A stretch of 64,000 bases of DNA, from positions 124,001 to 188,000 of the forward strand of contig JANCIK010000002.1 in assembly GCA_028532985.1 (NCBI GenBank). The letters are read 5' to 3'. The notes under the pieces are model-generated. The model was not told the origin of the DNA. It searched no databases and worked only from the letters and a program-made list of their open reading frames with translations. The first letter of the stretch is position 1; each line of letters starts with the position of its first letter. A program made the translations under genes and the position numbers. Of this stretch, positions 12,115 to 21,835 are shown one piece after another. This stretch comes from Stropharia rugosoannulata (Eukaryota; Basidiomycota; Agaricomycetes; Agaricales; Strophariaceae).

Positions 12115-13865
12115 ATGGCTGAAAGAATAGAGCAGAACCCAACCTTAGAAGTGCAACCTAATCACGCTGGACCGCATTATCAGGCTCTTCGCACTCTATT
12201 GATGAACACGGGTTTAACAAATGAGCAAGCAATACACCAGCTAAACGAAACCTGGAATCTCTCGCACGAAGAACGCTTACAGGCCTGGAACCAGCAAGTG
12301 GCGGCTGACCAGGCCGCATTGGAGCAGCAGCAGCAGCAACAACAACAGCAACAACAGCAACAACAACAACAACAGCAGCAACCAGACCCAGAGCAACAAC
12401 AGCAACTGCAACTGCCACCACATCAGCCTCAGCAGGGAGTACCACCCGACAACTTACCTGGTCAAATGGACCAGCCTCAGGGGCCTACCGAGAGCGAGAA
12501 GAAACGCTTCAAGATGGCAGACTTCAATGAGAATTCTTTGGTAGGCGACTACATCGCACCACGGCCTTCGGCATATGCACTAAAGCGACTAGAAGAAGGA
12601 GACTATGTTGAGCTCTGGTATTTCACGCAGGAAGGATGTGTTGACGCTGCCCAGAATCAGCGAACCCAAGCAGAAGAAAGCTTTGGGCTGGCAAGGATAG
12701 AGGACATGGTATCTCTGCGGCCGCTGACGGCGATTAAAGCCTCCAAACATGTTGTTCAGGACATTGCCTTATCGTGGCGGCAGATGTCGATCGCTAAAAC
12801 CGTCTTAATACAAGAGATAACAAAAATTGAGTGGCCAGCAAAAGCAATTCAAGCTCTCGCGCAGTTCTTCATGAATTTAGACGTTCACCCGTACAGACAA
12901 CGCGAGTTTGGCGAAGATGCCCTCATAATCTACCAATCTCGAGTCCGGCGTAACTGGCATGACAGCTTAAGGCAGCCCGACAGCAAGGGTTTCAACATTG
13001 CCCTGATGAACGAAAACCTGCTGCAGTCAATACATAGGGAAATAATGGATAAAGCACAGTTAGACTCGATTAACGAGGTCAGTACTTTCCTGCATAAACT
13101 GCATCTTGATATGGCTAACCTGCTTCATGTACACCATTGTATATCTCTCGCGCAACCCTCGCGCCAATATATCAAATGCATCCTGCTTCATGCTTCATAC
13201 ATCACACGTCATACACTTTGCAACAATGCGTCTTCCCAACAATGCTTCTTCTCAACACTGCTTCTCTCCGGCAATGCATCTATCTGCGTCTCAACAATGC
13301 GGCATACCGTCTTTAGCTCAAACTAGCACGGGAAAGTGTCTACAACAGCAGAGAGGACAGAGCATTCCGCACGCCAAACAGGAGACCTCAGCGTGAACCG
13401 AGCCAATTCAGTGCCAGCGGAAAGCCAAAAAATCGCTCGAGGTCTCGATCACCACTGCGGCGTTACCAGGCAAATGCATCCCCCCGAAAACGCTCTCCCC
13501 CTCCTTACCGACGGTCAGCCTCTCCAATGGTAGTCTCGCCATCGAAACCCACCTTTTTTCGTAACGGCGCAGCCTCGAGAGGCCCCTCGGTCTGCGCCAC
13601 ATGCCTGGGACGCAACAACCACGATACAGCAGCCTGCCGGTCAGCAAAGTTATGGGATGGAAACAAGGCTCGGTGCCATAAAAACGAAGCTGGAAGGCTC
13701 GTGGCACCAAACGGGAGCACCATCTGTCTGGACTGGAACAGTCCACGGGGATGCAACGACAGATCGCATGACAACAGACACGAGTGTTCAGGATGTGGGA
13801 GGAAGGACCATGGCGCTCAGACGTGTCCTCGAGCTCAGAAAGAAGCGAACTCTGACACCATATAA
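12115..13865 (+). CDS. DIRS-like element Gag-type protein, 504 aa, one intron
   Basis: Exons 12115-13077 and 13317-13865 join in phase 0, giving 1512 nt ending in TAA. The N-terminal half has a long Gln tract (CAG/CAA, about 12325-12400, residues ~70-95) and a helical Gag-like region. The C-terminal exon opens with an Arg/Ser-rich stretch (KNRSRSRSPLRRY) and then has cysteine knuckles: CATCLGRNNHDTAAC, and CSGCGRKDHGAQTC, a CX2CX4HX4C zinc knuckle, at about 13598 and 13794. Such knuckles bind nucleic acid in retroelement Gag proteins. The last ~209 nt overlap the RT frame. Without the intron the frame ends early at 13326, so splicing (or loss of the insert) is needed for a full-length protein. 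Confidence 0.75.
12325..12415. repeat. CAG/CAA trinucleotide tract in gag
   Basis: An almost uninterrupted run of CAG and CAA codons encodes polyglutamine, broken by DPE. The CAG/CAA mix is less prone to slippage than a pure run. The opposite strand shows a spurious Val/Ala frame here. Confidence 0.9.
13078..13316 (+). other. Predicted 239 nt intron in gag with CAATGCTTC repeats
   Basis: The donor is GTCAGT directly after GAG, and the acceptor is CTTTAG before CTC. Removal keeps phase 0, and the length is not a multiple of three. The interior holds loosely repeated 'caatgcttc' and 'gcttcatgcttcat' units. The same units form a longer array at 56510-56900 in the deleted relative. Introns are unusual inside a retroelement because the RNA intermediate should lose them. 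The alternative is a short repeat array that arose after insertion and only mimics an intron. Confidence 0.55.
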
Positions 13866-15657
13866 TGCGGATAATTGGGAAGTGTTACTCAAGGACCTGG
13901 GTCTATTTAATAAGTACTCTAACATTCCTAATTCTCTTCGGCACGGATTTGATGTGGGGATTCGTCAAATATACATGACCTCAACCCCACCAAATTCACA
14001 ATCTTTATATACCTTTTCGGACGCTTACCGTACCATTATTGATAGGGAATTTGAACATGGCCGATACATTGGTCCTTTTTCCAAAGGTGAGGTCGAAGCA
14101 GCAATTGGGCCCTTCCAAACCTCGCCTCTTTCCTTGGTTCCGAAGCCGGGTAAACCAGGCAAATTTCGTGCAGTACATAATTTTTCTCATCCATACAATT
14201 CTTCTACCCTGTCTAATATTTCATCCATTAACTATACAATTGATTCTAACCTCTACCCTTGTACCTGGGGCACCTTTGAAACAGTATCTTACATCATTTA
14301 TAATCTCCCTCCAGGTTCCGAGGCATCTATCCGCGATGTTTCCGAAGCATATCGGAACATCCCAGTTGTTCCATCACAGTGGCCAGGACTGGTGGTGCGG
14401 CTACGGGAACATGACCAATATGCAATCAACACCAATAACAACTTCGGACTGTCATCTGCAGGAGGAGTCTTTGGAGAGATCAGCGATGCTGGAGCAGACA
14501 TATTCCGTGCAACTGGAATTGGTCCTGTATCAAAATGGGTAGACGACCATATATGGTTTCGAATACAGCGCAAATATATCTCGTCATACAATTCACAGCG
14601 CGAAAAGTGGAGACAATCAATTCAGTCAAACGGTGGGCGGATCCGTTCAGGGGGACGGGTTTGGTATCAAGGCGACACCATGCCAAATGACCAGGTAGCT
14701 GAATTCGACGATGACATGACATATCCACTGCGGGATTTTGCAGAAAAATCACCCCGATCTCCGCACGATGCACTTTTTTCATACAGTGATGCGGACATTG
14801 ACAAACTATCAAAGGTGCTTGGGATTCCATGGGAGGCTAACAAAACAATTCCCTTTTCGCAATCAGTACCATACATTGGTTTTCAGTGGCACCTACAATC
14901 ACGCACAGTTTCAATTACGGAGGAAAAGCGTAAGAAGTATACCAATGCTATTTTGGAATGGCAAGCAAGGCCGACACACACCCTGGAAGACGTACAGAAA
15001 CTATATGGTAAACTTCTGCACGCCAGCCTCGTTGTTCCAGAAGGAAGGGCTTACATCACCAGCCTTGAAGCTATGCTGGGAACGTACTCCTCAGGTCCCT
15101 TCATTCCGCACCACGCACCACGAGGTACAACAGAGGAACTTCAGTGGTGGCTCAAGACCTTTGCCCGCGAAGTCCACAGAGATATCCCTGGCCCTAACAA
15201 TGTCATCGACATGGAAGCCTTCTCCGACGCCAGCTCCGGCATTGGCATTGGCATTACTATCGGCAAGTACTGGCGAGCATGGAAGCTTGTCCCAGGATGG
15301 AAGACAGATCAACGAGACATCGGATGGGCAGAAGCTGTGGGGTTCGAGTTTCTTACACGCACTCTCACCACCATCACAAGTCCGGGAAAACACTTCAGGG
15401 TGTACGGGGATAACCAAGGTATTGTCGACGGATGGCACAATGGTAGAAGTAGGAACAAGCCAACCAACGTGGTCTTCCGACGCATCCACAACATCGCAGC
15501 AGCTCACAGGAGCACTTTTATCACACGCTACGTCCCAAGTGAGCAGAACCCAGCAGACGGCCCATCTCGTGGCATCTACCCACCTTTTGAGCAATTACTC
15601 CCCAGCTTTCCAATCCCAGACGAGCTCAGTCCCTTCATCATCGACTTCAACAACTAG
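13657..15657 (+). CDS. DIRS-like reverse transcriptase with RNase H, 666 aa
   Basis: The frame is open for 666 codons. The RT motifs are visible in order: FRAVHNFSHPYN (~residue 170), the motif A aspartate in RDVSEAYRNIP (~226), FGLSSAGGVF (motif B, ~270), and KWVDDHIW (motif C with the catalytic DD, ~294). A DIRS-type RNase H follows, with DMEAFSDASSG (~518), YGDNQGIVDGWHN (~582) and NPADGPSRG (~633), giving the usual acidic residues. The protein copies element RNA into DNA. The first ~70 codons overlap gag and probably are not all translated; the true start or a frameshift from gag is not resolved. All catalytic residues I can identify are present. Confidence 0.88.
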   Translation: METRLGAIKTKLEGSWHQTGAPSVWTGTVHGDATTDRMTTDTSVQDVGGRTMALRRVLELRKKRTLTPYNADNWEVLLKDLGLFNKYSNIPNSLRHGFDVGIRQIYMTSTPPNSQSLYTFSDAYRTIIDREFEHGRYIGPFSKGEVEAAIGPFQTSPLSLVPKPGKPGKFRAVHNFSHPYNSSTLSNISSINYTIDSNLYPCTWGTFETVSYIIYNLPPGSEASIRDVSEAYRNIPVVPSQWPGLVVRLREHDQYAINTNNNFGLSSAGGVFGEISDAGADIFRATGIGPVSKWVDDHIWFRIQRKYISSYNSQREKWRQSIQSNGGRIRSGGRVWYQGDTMPNDQVAEFDDDMTYPLRDFAEKSPRSPHDALFSYSDADIDKLSKVLGIPWEANKTIPFSQSVPYIGFQWHLQSRTVSITEEKRKKYTNAILEWQARPTHTLEDVQKLYGKLLHASLVVPEGRAYITSLEAMLGTYSSGPFIPHHAPRGTTEELQWWLKTFAREVHRDIPGPNNVIDMEAFSDASSGIGIGITIGKYWRAWKLVPGWKTDQRDIGWAEAVGFEFLTRTLTTITSPGKHFRVYGDNQGIVDGWHNGRSRNKPTNVVFRRIHNIAAAHRSTFITRYVPSEQNPADGPSRGIYPPFEQLLPSFPIPDELSPFIIDFNN

Positions 15658-15658
15658 T

Positions 15659-17023
15659 GCTACTAGTAAGCTGCAAGCAGAGCTCCTGCAGAAGAGCTCC
15701 CAGTCATTAACGAGAAAGCGAAAAAGAGAGACACAAATTAACTTACAAACACCGCCAAAATCATTATCACAATCCCATTCCAGATCATCTGTAGCTGCCT
15801 CCACTAGTATCAATCCTGCATCTGCTGCTGGCAGTAGTACATCAGTACAAGGCAGACCGAATGCATATAGTACACACCTTACACCAGACCCCTCCCCACT
15901 TCGTCCGCACTGCCTGGCACGAGACCGACTTCGTTTGTGGAAACCATGGCTACCACGGCAAGCGCGTGATACTAATGGAAAGGAAATAAACCTATCCGAC
16001 ACAGACATAGAACGAATCTTCATTGTAACATCAGCCTCATGGGAAGAGTCGACACATACTTCATATAGTTCAGGCCTCTTAGTTTTCCACGTCTTCTGCG
16101 ATGCTCGGGGGATATCCGAAGAACAGCGAGCACCAGCTGATAAGATGCTTGTCGAAGCCTTTGCATCGGACCTAGCAGGGGCATACTCTGGAGCAGCGGT
16201 GACAAACTATGTGATGGGCGTACGGGCGTGGCACATTCTGCATGGAGTACCGTGGACGATGGATAAGAAGGAGCTCGACGCAATCTTGAAGGGTGCATCA
16301 AAGCTAGCACCAGTCTCTTCGAAACGGAAGAAGCGTCAGCCGTACACCACAGATTTCATGACAGCAATAAGAGAGCACCTCAACCTCAGTGATGCCCTGG
16401 ATGCGGCCGTTTTTGCATGCCTAACAACCTCCTTCTATGCTGCAGCCCGGGTTGGAGAGTTCACAGTGCCGCGCCTTGACGCCTTTTCATCCTCAGCACA
16501 TGTCACCCTAGAAAATCTCAAATTCAGTACCAATGCAGACGGCAGCGAAGTAGCAACCTTACATATCCCGAAAACCAAAGCAGCACCCATCGAAGGTGAA
16601 GATGTCTTCTGGAGCCGTCAACCTGGGCCTACTGACCCGTACGAGGCAATGGCCAATCACTTGAAGGTCAACAGTCCATCCCAGACCCATCACCTTTTTG
16701 CGTATCGACATAAGGGACAGCTCCGTCCACTCACCAAACCGCATTTTATAAAACGGCTGGCCATGGCAGCACGAGCAGCCGGCTTGGACCCGCTGCAGGG
16801 ACATGGCATCCGGATAGGAGCAACCCTCTTCTACCTGCTGCGCGGGATGCCAGTCGAGGCAATGAAGGTCATGGGTCGCTGGAGCAGCGACGCTTTCCTA
16901 CGGTACTTGAGGAAACACGCCCAGATCATGACACCTTTCATCCAGGCGAATCCCGGCATTCACGAGGCCTTCTCAAAATACATCATGTCCGCTTCAAAAA
17001 CTGTTCTGAGCGGTCGCCGCTGA
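15659..17023 (+). CDS. DIRS-like tyrosine recombinase, ~454 aa
   Basis: This frame continues directly after the RT stop and ends with TGA. The N-terminal ~90 residues are Ser/Thr/Lys-rich and low complexity. The core follows. The catalytic pattern R..HxxR..Y of tyrosine recombinases is visible: Arg in AARVGEFTVP (~263), HGIRIGA (~381), and GRWSSDAFLRYLR with the Tyr nucleophile (~413). The enzyme integrates circular element DNA without target duplication, which fits the clean insertion edges. No ATG lies at the start of the specific region, and the open frame continues upstream under the RNase H region. Translation therefore probably uses an overlapping start, reinitiation or splicing. The start given is the first codon after the RT stop. 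Confidence 0.82.
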   Translation, partial: ATSKLQAELLQKSSQSLTRKRKRETQINLQTPPKSLSQSHSRSSVAASTSINPASAAGSSTSVQGRPNAYSTHLTPDPSPLRPHCLARDRLRLWKPWLPRQARDTNGKEINLSDTDIERIFIVTSASWEESTHTSYSSGLLVFHVFCDARGISEEQRAPADKMLVEAFASDLAGAYSGAAVTNYVMGVRAWHILHGVPWTMDKKELDAILKGASKLAPVSSKRKKRQPYTTDFMTAIREHLNLSDALDAAVFACLTTSFYAAARVGEFTVPRLDAFSSSAHVTLENLKFSTNADGSEVATLHIPKTKAAPIEGEDVFWSRQPGPTDPYEAMANHLKVNSPSQTHHLFAYRHKGQLRPLTKPHFIKRLAMAARAAGLDPLQGHGIRIGATLFYLLRGMPVEAMKVMGRWSSDAFLRYLRKHAQIMTPFIQANPGIHEAFSKYIMSASKTVLSGRR

Positions 17024-17094
17024 TTAACAATAATAAATGCACTCACTGGTAAGCACGCCATAAATGATCACTTTCACCAAGTCCGCCTCCTAAT

Positions 17095-17418
17095 ACACGG
17101 GTAACAAGGCTCATGCGTTGCGTCGTCGCACTCCTAGAAAGCGGGTATCGCAGCTCGCCTTGCCCCCCCCGGATCGGATCGCTCCTCGGGTCGGGAAGCG
17201 CTCCGCGCTTTCGCCCACCCTGCTCTCGCATCCGCAGTCTCGAGTGATGTACCCTACATAGTGATCAGCCTTGAATCTTGATATTTGTTGATAACACGAA
17301 TCACGCTACCTTGACCGAGCTCGGTTCGAGTGTGCCCAAGGTAGAGCTAGTACATCACTCTCCGATGTCCGCTGGACATCCACCCGCCATAGGCATGGAC
17401 TACAGTGACATGCAAAGA
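17095..17418 (+). repeat. DIRS-like element right-terminal region with hairpins
   Basis: The G/C-rich block 17095-17230 matches 57055-57190 in the deleted relative ('cgggtcgggaagcgctccgc' in both). After it, 'gagtgatgtac' (17241) pairs with 'gtacatcactc' (17351), enclosing an inner stem ctaccttg/caaggtag and the palindrome accgagctcggt. A further palindrome, gatgtccgctggacatc, follows at ~17365. The relative has a different palindrome (atccactttcagtggat) at the matching place. The structure is likely used in circularisation or recombinase recognition, by inference from position only. Confidence 0.6.
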
Positions 17419-17439
17419 ATGCACCATGTAAGGATGAAA

Positions 17440-18510
17440 TCACCAAAAGAAGCGCAGAATAAAAATACTCACACCAGTGATGCGGGTCCACGTTCTCGAC
17501 GTATACCTGCCAAAAGCGACCGTTATTACCCAGGAAGGCGGAAACGAGATGAAAACATGCACGTGAATGCTGACTGGGACTCACCATCGGAGCGTAATCG
17601 ATAAGACTATCCTTCGTCCTCCACCACCGTCAGTCCTTGACCGCAGCCCCACACCCGATGCTGTTGCTGTTGCTTCGCCTTGGGTGTTGTTGCAGCCGGT
17701 GCTGATATTGATGCTGGGCGTGTTGCCGTTGCTGCAGCCGTGCTGCTGCTCCTGATGTTGTTACATTGTGTGACAGCATCGACAGCATCTGCCGAATGGT
17801 GCCCTCCAACTCTTGCAACTGGGTTCTGGCCCAAGACCTAGGCGACGAACTACATAAACAGGTAAGTAGTCTGTATTAATAAATCATTACAATGATTGGA
17901 CTTACGACAGGCGACTCGAAGGCTCTTGGGGCCCGCACACCTTGCCCTGGTGCAGACCCGCTGTCCCATGATACAGGCGATGATGGGAGTCTGTCGATTT
18001 ACCCATCGTCAGTACATTTTGGTGAGTGGTTCATAGTATCAAGAGACTTACTCCTTGTCACCGTGGAACTGTCGTCCATCTCGAACACCGTTGAGGAGAC
18101 ATCCTGATTAAGAGAATATCAGGCACAGTAGTACTTGTAGTAAGTGAGCGAAGGTGACTTACGATGACCGGTGTAGCAAAGGTCAACGGCAGCTGTTACA
18201 TATCCATAACGCGGTTCTGTCAGTCATTGTTGTTGTCTAGAGGATGTTATGATGCACAGTACCTCTAGCCATAGCCATGCCTTCCCTCCTCAGTGTAATC
18301 ACTGGTGGACCGCGCGAATGGTCTCGATGGTGGAGACCAACCGCGCTGGCCTGGGGTTTCACTTGTGCAAAATATGTCCTCTAAACGAGAACGGCCGCCC
18401 GCGCGGACTACATGATACTTGTTATCAATTATGGAGACTAGCATATTTCTTTGCCACTCACCGTCATTATAACCATAACGCGCAGCTTCAATTATGAAAA
18501 CTAGTGCCAC
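17440..18510 (-). pseudogene. Decayed multi-exon gene of family A, copy 2
   Basis: Same exon-like pieces as copy 1: RSRLEDIFCTSETPGQRGW and WSPPSRPFARSTSDY (18265-18390), DGKIDRLPSSPVSWDSGSAP (near 18000), ARTQLQELEGTIRQMLSMLS with a Gln-rich tail (17640-17830), and NNGRFWQVYVENVDPHHW (17480-17590). The C-terminal piece lies across the DIRS-like element at 11775-11880. The element therefore sits in what was an intron of this gene, between GTGAGT near 17470 and the acceptor TTTAG. A TAG at 18265 shared with copy 1 breaks the frame; copy 3 has CAG there. The upstream part here lacks the extra stop seen in copy 1. Confidence 0.5.
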
Positions 18511-18763
18511 TGCGTAATCCTTCGAGGGCTGTTAATGTGGTTACTGCGTATATCCAGCTCTGAACGGAACATATATGGGTCATAAGCACGACGTCAATGA
18601 TGATAAAGAGATAGAACGTACAAGTCCAAAGCAACGCAGGTACGCGCCCCGTATCCAAAGTCTAAGCTTCCGGAAGCCCGCGACTGCAGACAGTGAGGAA
18701 AAGTGTAGTGTGTTCCGCTGTGGGGAAAAGAGAAGAAGAAGGGGAAGGGGACGATGTTCTGAG

Positions 18764-19538
18764 TATGGTGAGTTATTTGCACCATATTCTCACGCGCCCC
18801 CCCGGACTGATCTGAGTGCCCGCCCCCCAACTCAGAGGGCCGTAACTCATGGGTCGGCAGGTAATTGCTTCAGATGGTTCCTATTGTGTAAGCGTTGGAT
18901 AATATCGACTCTAAATGTATTTTGTAGCATTTTTTCTCTGTCTAATTTCAAATTATTGATGTAAGGCAGTCACAACGTATAATCCAATTTCTGTTTCGAT
19001 TCTGGAGTACCTTTAAGTGTATTATACATAAATAAATTATAAAATACATATACTGTTAGAATCAAGTGAGGAAGACACTATATTCCCTGTGATTTCTGCA
19101 TAAACTTGCTTGTTGTTGTAGCATCAGGAAATTGTCCTGGTCATTCTGCTTATTGTTATTGATTTATTTCAAATAAAATACACATAACTAGGTTAGCCCA
19201 TATCTATATACACTTATATGACATTGAAACCACGTATTCAAATTTGTTGCTCTGAGTCGGGGCGGGCAAACTTGAATGTCGGGGGGGGGGGAATCATGCG
19301 TGGGAATTCATCAAGCTCGGAATGATGGCAGTGAAAATCGAGTGAATGTTGAGCGAATACATATAATTTCATTGATAATTTCACAAAGAGGGTTATAAAT
19401 GTGAGTATGCTTGTGTAATTAAGTGATCCTTGCAAAGTAGAGCACGATGGAAAGTAGTCTGGCTTGCCGAGTTGGGGGGCGGGCACTCAGATCAGTCCGG
19501 GGGGGCGCGTGAGAATATGGTGCAAATAACTCACCATA
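18764..19538. mobile_element. 775 bp non-autonomous transposon with perfect 70 bp TIRs
   Basis: The first 70 bases (TATGGTGAGTTATTTGCACC...) and the reverse complement of the last 70 match perfectly. TTCTGAG directly flanks both ends (18757-18763 and 19539-19545), a 7 bp target duplication. A copy 1 has a single 'gttctgactgttcgatg' at this place, which is the empty site. The outer 23 bases of each TIR form their own palindrome (TATGGTG..CACCATA). The interior is A/T-rich and has no transposase. Ends starting TATGGT plus a 7 bp duplication are shared with the large transposon at 25362-31665, although the rest of the TIRs differs. Confidence 0.92.
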
Positions 19539-21835
19539 TTCTGAGTGTTCGATGCTCCCCGCCCGCCCTTAAATACCAAAAAAGAAGAAGATGTTGCAGT
19601 TTGCGCTATCCGTATGGAGATGTGAGAACAGTGGTTTGTTTTATTATGGCTGCTTTGCCTGTGAAAAATATGTGTGTGCGTCGCGCACACACACATTACC
19701 ATTTTTGAGCAGCACAGCAGTTGCCATCTTCTATGCAGAGTTGTTTATGGCCGGTGCTGTCATTAGAACGACCATCCGCGCTCATGTACATGCACCCGCC
19801 CTTCATTTCCCTCTCTTCTGCTATTTAATGTTCTAAATCTTGTAAGAGAAAGATGGACTCGAAGGCCCTAGCTGCTATAGTTAATGAGTTATCGAACACC
19901 TTGAAGACGAAAGCCTGTTATTTTTGACCACTCTACAGCAAACGAGCTCAATATGGCAACTCAAACAAATGGCTAAAAGGGAACATCACGGCGGCTGTGG
20001 TGTTCTAGCTAGCGCTATGTGGTCGCAACGCAATCAGCTCGTCCCCCGCAAAGCGCGCTAAAAAAAAAACGAAGCGTCAATTATCAACTTTTAGGGAGCG
20101 TGGGATCTCGGAGGAAGTATTCTACGGAACGTGGTGATGCTGGCATGTTTTGCACAAATTTTGCTACCTAGCGCTACTTACCGTATACAGTATGTATCAA
20201 ATTTGGGACAAAAAAACTAGAGAAACACGGTCACGCATGTTGCGCATGGAATTACACCGGCGGCGCATAGAATTTCTCTTGATTGCGTTGGTATTTGCAC
20301 ACAGCAGACTATTTTTTAACAACGCTTCCATCCCATTCACGCTACGCTGAATCCCACGCAAACATCTCCAATTTGCAAATGCATAATTAATGATGTCGGC
20401 AGAAGCGAAAAAAATGCCACGGAAATTTTGATATGATCAAGTAGAAATAGCCGCATGGGTCAAAGAGGCCGAAAACCCAATAAGCGAGCGCGTTTCTTCA
20501 AAATGACTCAAGATGAATGAGCAGCTGAAAAGTACAAGCGTTACAAGGCAGTTCCTCGGATAATCATCATAAGCCCATGGAATGAACTAGACGGAAGCCA
20601 ACCAGAATACTCTCAAAATTTTGATATCAAATTTGGGACATGACTAATTGATTCCCACTACTGCGCAACACGGTAACTAACCCACAGTTATACAGATGTT
20701 TCTTATCCTCAAAAAAAATGGAGAAACACGGTCTGAATCCCACGCGAACATCTCCGATTTTCAAATAAACAATTAAATCTAATTAAAGATGTACACAGGA
20801 ACTGAAAAAATGCCACGGAACATTTATGATGATCAATTAAACATAGCGGCATGGGTCATTCCCTCAAAATGACTCCAGATGAATGAGGAGCGCTCGAAAG
20901 CACAAGTGTACGTGGAAGCTGCATGGAAGATCAAAATGAGTTCGTGGAACGAATTAGAAGGATTCCAAAAAGAGTATTCTCAATTGGGGAAAGAGTATCC
21001 TAGCGCAATAGCGGCCCTCCAGACCTCATAACGACCGCGTGTACTCTGGTGACCGATTCGGCATCGCCACGGCATCCTGCGGCTTCGCGGCATATCGCTC
21101 TTAACGATCTCAACATCCCATTTCAAACATAGATACACTGTGATTTTCATGCTTTCTGCATACAGATTCAGGCCCCTGCAGCTATGCCTTTGGCGATTAT
21201 GTTGCAAAGTGTGGAAGGAATTTGGACATCTATAAGCGGCCGTGAGTAGGCCGTAAGCGACGGCTGTGTCAGCCGGCATTCGCCGCTATTTCCTCCGACT
21301 GCGAGCGCACCACCAATCATTTAGCCGGTTTCTTTCTCTCCTCACCCAAGTACCTCCCTGAGGCCTAAGTCATTCCATCTTCTAGCACCGCCCTCCCAGG
21401 AATGCTTCTATCTGCATTCGTGTCGCGACTGCTACCTCGTTGCTCCGGCATATCATGACCCCTAGCAACCCCATTGTCTCTGAAGTTGTGCCGCGTCCTT
21501 TTCGCTGGGACTCTGCCAGCTGCGCATAACCGCCTATCTATGTGTCCTCGCAGCCAGCACACCGCTTGCAGAAGCTCATGGTACGCCGGGGATGTATGGG
21601 GACTTGGCGAATGTTAGGGCCCCAGGGGGCCAATATGAGATTGCCCAACAGGCTCAGCTCCGAACGTTGCTCGACTTGGTGAGCTATGACATGGACCTGC
21701 TATCGTTCCGTGTGGTGAATTGCGAATGAAGGGAGTGTACATCCCTATGCTAGATCATAGACTCTGCTATTTCTCTCCTAGCACACTCTCGGACCTCGAG
21801 CTCCGTAAGCCTCTGAGCGTACATCCGGTTCCTCG

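Larger units (their letters stand above)
11888..17418 (+). mobile_element. Complete DIRS-like tyrosine-recombinase retroelement, 5531 bp
   Basis: The element carries gag, reverse transcriptase with RNase H, and a tyrosine recombinase in DIRS order. Its edges are fixed by comparison with the empty site in A copy 1 and with the related insertion at 54988-57406. Both start GTG(T/A)ATTCTCG(T/C)CG and end CAAAGA. No target duplication flanks either, as expected for tyrosine-recombinase elements. The first 150 bases match 54988-55140 and the block at 17090-17225 matches 57050-57190. There are no long terminal repeats. Three long frames without internal stops suggest it was recently active. I did not find the split direct repeats or inverted repeats typical of named DIRS subgroups, so the subgroup is open. 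Confidence 0.88.

Noticed and set aside
14738..15658. The first ~300 codons of the long frame that ends at 17023
   Set aside because: This part overlaps the RT/RNase H gene in another frame and starts at a non-ATG codon; only the region after 15658 has recombinase features.
17303..17345. Possible tRNA-like structure around ggttcga in the DIRS-like right end
   Set aside because: The T-arm and acceptor pairing do not work out and no D-arm or anticodon arm can be drawn; the stems fit a terminal hairpin better.
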